A program made the position numbers and the translations under genes. A stretch of 64,000 nt of DNA from Eleusine coracana subsp. coracana (lineage: Eukaryota; Streptophyta; Magnoliopsida; Poales; Poaceae), in the NCBI GenBank assembly GCA_032690845.1, contig CM064421.1, positions 35,702,963 through 35,766,962 on the forward strand. The letters run 5' to 3'. Shown piece after piece: positions 23,013-34,900 of the stretch. The notes beneath the pieces are model-generated. The model was not told the origin of the DNA and ran no database searches. It was given only the letters and a program-made list of their open reading frames with translations. The number at the start of each line of letters is the position of its first letter. The first letter of the stretch is position 1.

Positions 23013-24799
23013 GTCGAATCGCGCTTCACTCGTGCTGCTGCTGCTGCTGCGTGCACCCCTGCATGCGTCCCCTGGCTAGCTCAGCCTCTCAGAGAAACGT
23101 GAATTTCACGAGGAGCAGAGGCGGCCATTATATCGAGGCGAAACACAGAGAGAGCATGGGATGGGGAGTGAGTGCTGCTGACTCAGCACGGCCACTCGGC
23201 AACTTTGAGCGTGGGGTGAGGCCCACTTGTCAGTCGCGGGAGAAACTCTGTGCCAGGTGGCGATCCGTGCGTCCCGTTGACCGGATTGCCGGGGTGGGCG
23301 TCAGCCGCACCCAACGGCGTAACGTCACGCCACTGACGAAAGCAGGGTTCGCCAGTTCTAGCAGCGCACTGTTTGGCGTGTGACAGGATCGAGCACTCCA
23401 ATGACTCGGCTCATTTCTTACTAGCCAGTGCCACTGCGTGGATGAATTCTGCATCCGGGGCCATGCGCCGGAGAGGGAAACGACGACGTTTGGCATTGCA
23501 AAATCCGCCGAGATATCATGCAGGTTTCAGGCGAGCCAAGCACGGATTCCAGATTTCAGCACAGACAAACGAGATTGCCTGCATCCTGTGGATGGAGATG
23601 GTCGTCTGACTGGATCATACCAACCGAGATGCTTTGAGCCCAAGACATTTCTGCCGTTAATATGTCTACGCCGGATTTCTGCTGCCGCCTCTTCTTTTCC
23701 TCCTCGTGTGCAGTGGTGTGTAATACTAATACATCTTGTTGAGGAAGAGGAATCACTGTGTGGTCGACAGAGGTCGAAACAGCAAAATCGTCAAAAAAAA
23801 AAATGCTTGCATAGAGGTATACAAGTAGTACCAGTCAACAATTTGAAGTTCATGCATGAGGTCATATATGTTTAATTTGGTGACCAGGTCTGTTACTGTC
23901 GTAGGACTTTCAACGACCCTGTTGGAGATCAAGAGTTTTCTTCTGTCAAACGGCTGCTTTCAAATCTTTGAATTCAGATCAATTACCCTCTGCCGTCGCC
24001 CGGAACGAAGCTTCATCCTGAACCAGCTTGATAATAGTACCAAGGTCTGTGGACCTGGTCAGGGCTCAAAAATCCCAATGACCCCGGCCACGGCCAGTAA
24101 ATTTCACCAACCGCATTGCTGTTACCAAGGTAGTGGAATGCCACAAGAGTACGTCTTTGCTTTGCTGGTACTGGCGTTTGTGTTAATCCGGGCCTTGCCG
24201 TTTTCGTTTCCACTGCAGTGAGTGAACGCGTGGTATACAATGGCTGCGTGCTGCGTGCCGCGTGCCTGTCGCGATCGTTGCAGGCAGATCTACCAGTCGG
24301 CAAGATCGACTGATAGAGCAATCCGACCAAGGTGATATTGTTCGTATCTGTCGTCTTTCATTTCATTTTTAACCTTTTTATCTGAGAGTGTGGCATCTAC
24401 TCAGAGATATCTCCTAGCTAGAGTTACTGTACATATGGCGGCTGATAATAATGTCAGATCGACCTAGACACATAAGCAAAACGTGTGCCATTACAATTCC
24501 CTAGAGTGTCTAAAAATTTTGTACTAGCGTTCTGCTTTGTCGTTCAGGGTGTGCCATTACGTAATATAGGAGTAGGTGCCTCTAGGCGAGCTGGCCGGCA
24601 CCGCCACGGAAAGCTTTGCTGGTGGCCATCACACCCGCGGCATTTGCCAAAGATTCTGAAGTTAACGTGTGCTCCATGTCCATGCATGGAACTCCTCGAA
24701 TTTGCCGGCCGGCCGAGCAACACCACATACATATTCTTCCCAGCTTTTCGCCCATGCGGTGGGGACTAGGGAAACGACGACAAAAGATGTTAATTAAAA
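23013..24799. other. Upstream region of DMR6-like gene, otherwise empty
   Basis: Promoter side of the oxygenase. A CTG/CAG triplet run (23034-23050) and the W-box core at 23277-23282 are the only notable features. ORFs at 23438-23875 and 23856-24221 show no family resemblance and irregular composition. Confidence 0.5.
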
Positions 24800-25050
24800 C
24801 GGGAATGCTACTTTTTAGTTGATTGAAAAGTAGCATTCTTTTAATTGATGATCTTTTTAGTGTTATTTTTTTATTATTTTTTTGTTATTTTTTATTATTT
24901 TTTATTTATAGGATTATTTGTATTAATTAATATTATGTATAGATTATAGAAAAGTTTTATCTTTTTGTATTCATTAGATCTAGATCTAAAAGCTAAAAAC
25001 GTTGATTGAAAGGAACTCTATTTTTAATCGACTGAAAATTAGACACTTCC
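24800..25050. mobile_element. Mutator-type MITE, copy 2
   Basis: About 250 bases. The left end GGGAATGCTACTTTTTAGTT and the inverse of the right end GGAAGTGTCTAATTTTCAGT align well. It is flanked by TAATTAAAAC on both sides (24791-24800 and 25051-25060), at least 9 bp of target duplication. Central TTATTATTTTTT runs. Same AATTTTCAG/CTGAAAATTAG subterminal motif as copies at 19881 and 39853. Confidence 0.75.
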
Positions 25051-25349
25051 TAATTAAAACCATGCATATCTATTCTCCGTCTGCAAACAACGTTTTCAGT
25101 AAAGCGTACAATGCTGGATGCGGCTGTGCGATGTTTTGTTTAGCTGTCAGGCCCATTGCAAGCTCCGTTCGGTTTCAACAGGATAGGAGAGGATTGGAGG
25201 AAACTGAAGGGGATTCTTTTTTTTTTTTTTTGGAAGGAGAAAGGGGATTCAATTCTTACCTCACTTGGTAAGAATTTAATCCCTCCAAATCCCCTTTGAA
25301 TGAAATTTTTGTGGATCAACCGTCGAGGAAGTAGTGTTTTTCAACGGTA

Positions 25350-25800
25350 AGCGGACGAAACGGAGTTGTGTGCCTGGTGCGTCTTATTCGGTGCAAAGTC
25401 TGCAGAAGAAACTGAAGCTAGAGCATGCTTGGAAGGGGTAAGATTAGAGGCAGAATGGGCAAGAGGAAACACAATCTTGAAGATTGATTGCTCAAAGGTT
25501 GCATCGGCGCTGAGGAGCAACACTCCAAATACGTCTCTCCTGGTCTACTTACTAAATGAGATTAGGGGGTTTAGTTCAATGTTGTCGGACGTCAAGATCC
25601 AAGCAGTGAGGAGAGAGCAGAACCGAGTAGCTCATAAACTGGCACATGTGGCGAAATGCACATCACACAAGGCTGTGGGGTGTGCTCAAGTTCTCCTATG
25701 TGTCAAGAACTTGCTTGCTCAAAAACGTAACACTTTGATTGAGTGAGCAATATATCTCTCCCTTCCTTTGCAGAAAAGAAAAAGAAAAAGAAAAAAAGAA
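25350..25800 (+). mobile_element. LINE-like fragment, RNase H domain
   Basis: An open stretch of about 125 codons (25366-25746) resembles the RNase H (RVT_3-type) domain found at the C-terminus of plant L1-like LINEs: EARACLEGVRLEAEWA, LKIDCSKVASAL, then REQNRVAHKLAHVA, with the conserved Asp and the Asn-x-x-Ala-His block. It ends shortly before an A-rich tail (GAAAAAG repeats, about 25774-25801), as expected of a retroposed 3' end. The N-terminal part of the domain and all upstream LINE sequence are missing. A nuclear gene fragment of the same domain family is the alternative. Confidence 0.6.
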
Positions 25801-25845
25801 ACCCAGCTTTAGCAATGGTATAATTGCAAAGATCTTAAAGAAGCG

Positions 25846-26296
25846 GTGTTCCATCCAAAAATCTTAAGATTTTACAAATCGTGCTGGACGACCATCAAGA
25901 ATGATCTTATGGCTGCAATTGGGGCATTTCATGGGGGAGATGCAAGGAAGCTGCACTTACTCAACTCAGCATACATGGTGCTTATCCCGAAAAGAGAAGA
26001 CCCGAACTTGATCAGAGATTATCGGCCGATTAGCCTAGTGCACAGCTTCGCGAAGTTGGTCACAAAGATTGTAGCAAACTGACTTGCGCCTAAGCTTGGC
26101 TCCATGGTTGTGGGCAATCGCTAGAGCCAGAAGGCTTCGGCAAGTCATTTAGTGTGCTGCCACTGGAGTAGGGTAGTTCGCATTACGCCGGCGCGAATGT
26201 AACAATCAAGTAACCCCGGTCAGGGGCTAATTGTGTAACAAACTTTTAACTTCTCCTTAATACAAAGACGTACAACTCTGTTCGAGAAAAAAAAAA
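25846..26296 (+). mobile_element. LINE fragment: reverse-transcriptase start joined to 3' end
   Basis: Codons at 25846-26082 match the beginning of the LINE reverse transcriptase: FYKSCWTTIKNDLMAAI, HLLNSAYMVLIPKRED, DYRPISLVHSFAKLV. The match stops after a TGA at 26080-26082 and a degraded continuation (LAPKLGSMVVGN). The rest of the RT is deleted, and the sequence jumps to a typical plant LINE 3' end (TTAATACAAAGACGTACAAC) with a poly(A) run at 26287-26296. The element is therefore 5'-truncated and internally deleted. Confidence 0.75.
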
Positions 26297-28986
26297 TCTT
26301 AAGGAAGCAGCGTCAATGGTTACCAAACGGATCCTTGAGGAAGCAGTGTTCCATCCAAAGTTCCACATGCACATTTGACTTCGGTGTTATTGTTTGGTGA
26401 TGATGACCACTCTCAAGTCTCCAACATAATAAGATGTTAACATGACAGCAATCCCTCTCCATCCTTTTAATTATTGGACTCAGCACGACGACTCGACTAA
26501 TCAGGCCTGCTGACGACTCTATGGAAGATATACACCAAGAAGTTCAATTATTACCATTGACCCAACATGTAAAAACTAGCTGAACCAGCATTTGTATATG
26601 ATATATATGACGCATATGGGCTAATGAGTTGGATGTACATGTGTCCATGAGTAGCCGCCGTCTTACACATCATGGATAGCATTTTCGTCGCTAAAGAAGT
26701 AGGCAAAACGTATTGATATTTTTGCACGCTCATTCTAATGTGAACCATGTCAAGATGCATGCTTTCTTCCTCCATGGTGTTGTCTGCGCTACGTCAGAGA
26801 TGGCAAATGTAATCGCCACTACGGTTGATTCGAATATCTTTAGCGCTTGAGGTCGATAGCTTCGGTATCCACTGAAATTTTCTGTTGAACTTTCAGCCTT
26901 TGACTGCTCTCAGCTCGACCCAATTACTACGCCAAGTATCCATCAGAATTTATGCATGTATCATGGGAGAGATTATCTTGCGAGGTAGCTAGCTGAATAC
27001 GACATACTACCATGCAAATCTGGGTAAAATCAAGAGAGCCTGATCTGCAAATTATTCAGAGTAGTATACGTAATAAAGGAAAACAAGTTTCATGTCACTG
27101 TTTTGCGAAGCTTCCGGTTAACACACGACGAGTTAATTTAAAATAATGCATAACGCCTGTAATTTAATTTCTCCCATAGACAGCAAACAAAATGTCAAAC
27201 CTTGCAAGGCTAATATAAAGGCACCAGCCGACGTCGAGAGCTCACATGAACGATGACGAAACGATTCTAGATCGAGCTCATAACATGATGATGTGTGCCA
27301 CTCTTCCATTAACTTTAGAGTTCACACTCTTCCATTATTTAACTCGGAAGGTTCAATATTTGAAGCTGGCCAAGCAAAACAATACTTTGTGCTGCCTTAA
27401 TGATTGTTTGATGAGGAACAAGGACTCATCAACAAAATAAGGTCATTCTCAGTGGCACTTTTATTTGACATTAATTAAGTGTCACATTAGACTTTTTGAT
27501 GACATGACAAAAATTTAATTAGAAAAGAGAAGAGAACCCTTTCATCATAGTGAAGGAACGGTGGCGTTGTTTCTAACTAAATGAAAGGAGAATAAAAGTC
27601 CGTTAAGGCCTAATAACGTGATGATGCTCGTGTGTGTATTCAATTGTTTCCTGTCTTGTGTTCACTGTGCCAATCTCGATCTTACACGCATTATCAGAGA
27701 GAGAAAACTCGGCATCGCCTTACGTCTGCGCCACATGTCATCGCTAATCGGCGTTGCTTTATCCTTGGTGAACAAGTGAGAGGTATCGTTGTGTAAAAGA
27801 ATATGTTAATCGGCTGTGAGGATGCTCTGTTCGAAACAAAGCGTGTGTTGCTTAAAAACGCGTTGATTCAACAAGCTTAGCGATTAAGGTTCTCTTAACC
27901 TGCTGTTAATCACGTCAACTCTGGCTGAGGTACCAACTCGTATATCTTCTCCTTTTACTGACAGATCACATCAAGATATCTTCCGGTTCTCAAATAATCA
28001 GTGATCGTCACGATCTCTCGCAGGGCCCTCTTCAGTGGACTGGATCGTGCATGCGCGGGCTATTTGTTGTATTGCAATTTAAAGCCTACTACTATTGGCC
28101 GAACGCATATGAATGAAATGATTTAGGGGTTTACTGCCTCTTGACTATTTTTACGCTTTCCATGAAAGAAAAAAAAACGTTTTCACACGGCCTGTGCTCA
28201 TAGTGCGTGACCAGTGGAGTGGATCGGAACTAACATGCCGGCCTTTTCTTATTGATAGCCGAACAAATAGTGATGGGCTGAAATTAGATGGAAATTGGGC
28301 CTTTCCTTTTCAGGCCTGGGGAGGTTCACCACGAGAGGGCCCACAACCCAGTCAAATTTATCTTAAGTTTTTTTATTACGTACTAAATTTATCTGTAGAT
28401 GTCTCCATATGGAACCATAGACCGGACTAGCTTGTCGCCTTCGGACGGAAGAAAAAAGAATCGGGTAATAGTCATCCAATCGGACCACAAATATCTTGCA
28501 CATCCTCGTGACAGCAACCGCACCGACGCGATATTCTCCGATGCAAACCCACAAAATGCTGGACACGCGTGCAGCGAAAACCAGATGGTTGAACGAAGCG
28601 CCGCGCACATGGAATGTCGAGCTAACTGTTGGGCTCTACCTCCCTTGAAACGTTTCAAGAGAGCTCGAGAAGCTGCACTGACTCCTCCCCTTCTGGCCAA
28701 TCGACACGTCCAGCCCTAATACGAATTTCAAAACAAAAAAAAAAGGTCTTCTCCACGCACTTCCTCCCCTGATATCTCGCGAGGCGACGAAGCTCAACAC
28801 CATAGTTATGCTTAAACCAGAGCAGCACATACTTCAGATTTGAACTGAAAGAATATCTTGTACAAGGTATTTATTATGTTGGATCTTTGGTGCATATATG
28901 CGACTTGCATTTTGATATCAGACAATACCGTCAGGTTTATAAATACGATGCAGAGACATGCATCTTCATTGTGTGGCTTTGCATCT
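26297..28986. other. Intergenic, no gene recognised
   Basis: Lies downstream of the MADS gene's stop codon. It includes a second copy (26332-26361) of the segment seen at about 25830-25859 (GTGTTCCATCCAAA). ORFs at 28363-28719 on both strands overlap each other and have no recognisable domain. The part nearest 28987 holds the MADS 3' UTR. Confidence 0.5.
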
Positions 28987-31900
28987 TCACCAGGCACGAC
29001 TGAGGTTCTTCTCCTCCTGTTTGCTTAAGCTTTGGTTCGACTGACTAACAGCAATGTCCTTGTTGGAGCGATTTTCCCTGCCAGGGAATCCTATAGACAG
29101 CTCCGTCTCCACATCCATGTCGTCCCCAGTCTGTTTCTGGTGCTCCTCTTGCGTGGTGGCGACTGCCAGAGGAGTTACCGACACTGGCTGATTCTTGCAC
29201 TGCAGAATCAGATTAAGAGCACCGCATCAATCATATATGACATCTGATCTTAGTGAGAGATACGGATACAACTTTGGGATATCCAAGTTGGCATGCACAC
29301 ATATGATATCACAAAGAGGTAAGCATCTTGCTTCAAAAAACAAAGAGGTAAGCATCATAATCAAGTCTGACGCTAAGTTATCAGTTACTCCATTCGAAAT
29401 GGAATAGCCTCTCCACGGTAGAAGATGCTTATTCACTACCGTTACCTTCTCACGTAAATCTTCATTGTTCTTGCGTAGCGTCATTTCCTGATTGATGTTG
29501 ACGCAAGAAATGAACATAACAGAGTTAGAAGTAGAACTAACTGCTCTGATGTTTCAGGAGAGTGTGGGGCCGACAAACAGGCGAGAATGGACATACCTTC
29601 TCTTTCAGCTTTCTGACCTGTTCTTCCAGCAACTGAGTCTGGCATAAATGATACATATACAATGTAAGCTTGTTTGCATATGCAAAGGCACAGTGTCATC
29701 CTTGTAAACATTGCAGTAGAGTGACTCGGAAAATAACTAACCTTTCTTCCCCTGATTATGTGGAGGCTCTTTTCAAGTTTGACCTCTAGACTCTGCAGTT
29801 CATCAATTGAGCAGTCTTCTAACTTCTCGCCCAAAAGTTTTCTGCGTCTCCATAAATTTTAGTTCATGATACTTTACAAATTGATTAAACTATTTGAAGA
29901 CTAATGTACTGACTTTTTGTAAGCTTCAAGTGCTTCAAGTTTCTTTGCCAGACCCTCCGCATCGGCCTTTATTTGCTGCAATAGAATTCAACTCAGATGA
30001 TATTAGAAATCTCCCACAGGAAGCTTCATATGCTACGTTCATCATTATAGTGATCTACATCATATTCATTTCTTTCTGGGCTTAGTGGTATTGTGGTCAT
30101 TCTACACAAGAGTACATCGTACTTGTGCTGAATATTCCCAAAGAAAATCAAAATGGTTTTAAAAAGAAAAAGAAAAAATCAAACTGCAACAGATTTTTGT
30201 GTACAGTGCTATCATATAAGAATAAATGTTTCCTTTTACAAAAGTCTTCAATTGAATATGTTAAGCATTGTTTATACAATAGTTTTCTATATTTTAGGCA
30301 GAATTAACTATCAAAAACCTCATTAATGCTTAATGGCTTATGAATACACATATTTCTGGTTTATGGACATTAGAAAATTGAATTAGTGACGTAAGTAGCC
30401 AGTAATAATAACAAGAAATATTGAAGTATATCAAACAAAATTGCCATATTCAGTGTTCTCACCTCTATATCTTGTTGTACAGTGTTGCTGCTGACATTAT
30501 CCTTTGTGTACGTTCTATAACGTTCAATTGTTTTCTGTACACTGAAATGAAAATCAAGTCAGTAAAATTGTGTCAGAACTTTTGAGGTGCTGGGTTATTT
30601 TACGAACCACACTTCTGAACATTCAAATACATAGCTTGTGCGCTGCTTTTTCTGTTTTCATATTTGATTGATGTCAGAATGTTCTTGAAGGTTCAGTAGT
30701 AAACATTCAAACTATATGAGCAATTACTGGGTCATCGAAACATTAACTGAAATTGCTATTGACGTTGTCTAACATTCCATGCTTTGAACGTATATGAGAA
30801 ATTACTGGGTCATCGAAACATTGACTGAAATTGCTATTGACGTTGTCTAACATTCCATGCTTTGAACGGACAGCTATTATTTTTTTAAGGGGAAACCAGA
30901 CAGCTTAGAGAATATAATTCTGCATCATATTAGGATAATATTTCAAACTCCAAGGATCTGTTAGCATATTCATAAGTGGAGTTTGCAGCTAAACACGATC
31001 TTCCTCAGACATCTCTAGTACTGGTTCCATATTATGCAGCATGTCAGACAAACTTTTTCTTGCCACTGAAATACTTCAACTTTCATCGTAAAAAACTCCA
31101 GCTATATTCAGAAAGGAATTTAGTACAAAACAATGGAAATAAAAGGGAAATTATTGGTATAATTTGATAAAATCAGGGATAGGCCAAAATACATTGAAAT
31201 GATAGGTAAAACTAGCAGCATTGTGGTAAGTATTTGAAGAGGGAACACTGGTTGATCCTCAAGCCTATATATGTTTCAGCGGTTCATTTTTAGAAAATTC
31301 ACCCAGAACCAGATTAGTAGATTTCTCGAGAGGAACGACTGACATGCTGCCCTCGAAGAGCTTTTTATTCAAGGCCCATTGAAATAATTATATGTGAAAT
31401 TTAGTGCACATGATGTTCTACTTTTTATCTCCTCTCATATTGTTCATTGCATAGTTATTTGGCCTTGTTTGGGTTATATACCTCTGTATCTCGTTTCTGA
31501 GGTTTTATTTCATGATAAAGACTGCCAATATTGTGCTTTGGCTTCTTAGAGCCATTGAGCCAACAACAAGGCAGAACCAGTAGTGGCATTTGTCTTGTTC
31601 CTAAAACAAATTTATTTTGAGGTATAGAAAACTTTTACAGCTTTCCAGAAATATAGAGAATTTGAAAGCTGCGTTTAATTTCAGTAGTAATAAGACAAAT
31701 AAAAGAAGAACCCAAAGTCCTGCAGAGCAATGTCATGCTTTTCATTCCTATTAGCTTGGTCTATATAAGATCTGAGGGCGCTATGTATCGTGATGGTAAA
31801 GCATAATGCTGCTGCAGTGCTGCTGTTTGAAATAATGGGTTTAAAGTGTTACCCTTCTAAAACAATTGTTCACCTACTCATTCAATCAAACTTTCAGGAA

Positions 31901-34900
31901 CTGAATAAAACTAAGGTTGAGAAAAACCCAAATTTATTAAGGAGTCATAGATTCAAGGGTAAAATCAGAGCACACTCACTTCTCATGCACTGAAATACAC
32001 TTTATTTTTTTCTATTCAAGGTCATGCATTATGGATTCAAACAACTATAGTGACGTATGTATTGGAATAGAACAGGACAAAAGGCATATTAGGATATTTA
32101 AATGATATATGATGTCAATAACTTCAATTATATGTCTACTCTAGCTGTCTACTTATCATTGTAAACTATAACCAGTGAGTCTAAATAAACTTCAGTTGCA
32201 AAAAGCAGCGCTCTACTTGCTTTGGATAGATATGACTAGGTTTCAACAAAAAATTAAAATACTTACCAACAAAAGAAGAGTGTTTGAAACAAACTTAGAA
32301 CATTTAAGGACATTCCCAGGCTTGAATAAGCTCTATCTCCAAAAAATCTTCGTCAAACAGTCAATCCATTCCTACCTATCCTAGCGTTTGGATTGGGATC
32401 CTATCATCCGCCACACGTGTAACACCTATACAGTCTTCGTTAGTGCCGATAATCAAAGAAATAAGACCTAGAAGCACTCGTGCTACTCTCGCTGCTCACA
32501 TGAGCCCTGCCTCACCGCTGCAGGGTAGTATTCTTAACGTGACCCTAACCCACCCACAACAGTCACCATGTCACCCTGCCTCGACGTATACGTATCCCAT
32601 AGCCATACCAGCCCGTAGCACGGCGCGAGGGACGATCTGGAAAGGAGGCAACCCAATAATGGCCCAAAAGAATAAGATGTACTACCTGTCCAACAGCCAA
32701 CAACATTTTCCTCCTTCAACTCAGCACAATTTTCTCTCTCCACTTTTCAACCTTTCTCTTCCCTTCAACCCCCCCTCCCCCTCCCCCTAGTTTGCTGCCG
32801 CCACCGCCTTGCCTTCTCTTCCTTTCACTCCTCAAGTCTAGATCTCGGCGCTCGCAACCGCGCTGGCTCACTAGTTCTGCCTTCGGGCTCCGCCACCAGG
32901 GGTTTTCGTGTCGTTGGGCCATCATGCTTCTGTGCCATTCGAGACGGCCCAGCACGACAAAGTCCATTTTATGTTGTGCCATGGGCCGACCCCCAAGCTC
33001 TGTTCGAATGGTCTGTCGTGTTGGCTCACTTGTGTTGGCTCACATCTAGAGTGAGCCTCAGCCGGGCCAAGTCGGGCTGCCCAAATGTCTACCTATATAT
33101 AGGACAGGTCACTCAGGACGACTTTGACAAAATGCTTGAAGGCCAAAAGCAAGACAGAAGGTTGCCAACACCGAGCATCCCAACCGGAAAAGACAGGTCA
33201 CTCAGGATGACTTTGACAAAATGCTTGAAGGCCCTTGTCTGCTGCATGACGGCGCTCACAAGACCAAAGAATGCTTCAAGCTAAAGAGCTTCGTGCATCA
33301 TGCTCTGAAGATCTGCAAAGAGCGCCCTTGGATTCCCAAGGGTGGTAAAAAGGACGCGGACAAGGAAGATGAAGAGAAGGAAGAGTTTTAAGACCCCGAG
33401 CGCGAGGTCAACGACATCTGTAGAAGGTCTACGGCTCACTCAAAGTGCCGACAGAAGATCCTTTACCGAGAGGTTCACTCGGTATCACCAACAATCCTGC
33501 AATACCTTCGTTGGTCTGAGGTCCCGATAACTTTTGATGGGTCGGACCATCCGGATCACATCTCTAGACCGGGCAAGTATCCGCTAGTACTCTCGTCGAC
33601 TGTTAACAGAGTTCGGCTCCATAGAGTACTGATGGACGGTGGAAGCAGCCTAGACATCCTTTTCGTGAAGACCTTCAAGTAGCTCGGCATACCCTTGACC
33701 GACCTCAAACCCAGCAGGTCACCCTTTCATGGTGTGATCCCCGACATGCAAACAGTCCTGCTGGGACAGATTACTATACCAGTAACATTTGGCACCCGGG
33801 AGAACTACAGGACGGAGCGCATCACCTTTGAGGTTGCGGATCTAGACTCCACATACCACGTCATTATTGGACGGCCATCCTACGCCAAATTTATGGTCAT
33901 GCCATATTATCCATACATGATGATGAAGCTGCCGGGACCAAATGGAGTCATCTCGCTGCAGTCGGATGTAAGATGGTGATGGCGTCAGAGCTCACAGAGT
34001 TAAAGATGGTGGTTGCAAACAGGAAGAGACCAACCACGACCCCCCTCCGAAAAAGGTGCTGAAGGCCACAGTGCAGGCAGAGACTGTGGAGTCAAAAAAG
34101 ATTCAGCTAGATGATAATGATGTATCCAAGACCACTAATATTGGGATCAAGATAGATGCTAAATAGGAAAGCGCGCTCATCCTTTTCCTTCGTAATAATA
34201 AAGACATATTTGCATGAAAACCATCTAAGATGCCGGGTGTCCCAAGGGAAAAGGCTGAGTACAGACTACATGTTCGACCGAGCGCTAAGCCTATGCGGCA
34301 GCGTCTTAGACGATTTTCACAGGATCATAAGGACGCAATTAGAAAAGAAATCGACCGATTACTGGCGGCCGGTTTCATCAAAGAAGTATTTCACCCCAAC
34401 TGGTTAGCTAACCCAGTATTGGTGCAGAAAAAGAATAAGGAGTGGCGAATGTGCGTGGATTACATCGGCCTTAACAAAGCCTGTCCCAAGGATCCATTCA
34501 CCCTCCCTCATATCGACCAAGTGGTCGACTCAACGGCTGGTTATGCTTCTTAGACGCCTACTCAGGGTACCATCAGATCCCTCTACATGAGTCCAACCAG
34601 CTGAAAACGTCGTTCATTACGTCCTTCGAAGTTTTTTATTATACAACGATGCCTTTTGGGTTAAAGAACACGGGCGCCACGTACCAGCGGACAATGCAAT
34701 GATGCTTGAATAGCTAGATCGGAAGGAACGCCGAGGCCTACGTAGATGACATGGTGGTCAAAAGCCGACTCGCTTCCAACTTAATACAAGACCTGACCGA
34801 TACATTTGACAACCTTTGAAAGTACAACATGAAGCTGAACCCCAAGAAATGCGTTTTCGGTGTCCCGTCAGGGAAGCTACTCGGTTTCTTGGTCTCACAC

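Noticed and set aside
25366..25746. Independent host RNase H-like gene
   Set aside because: No start context, no partner exons, A-rich tail directly after the stop and another LINE fragment next to it favour a retroelement remnant.
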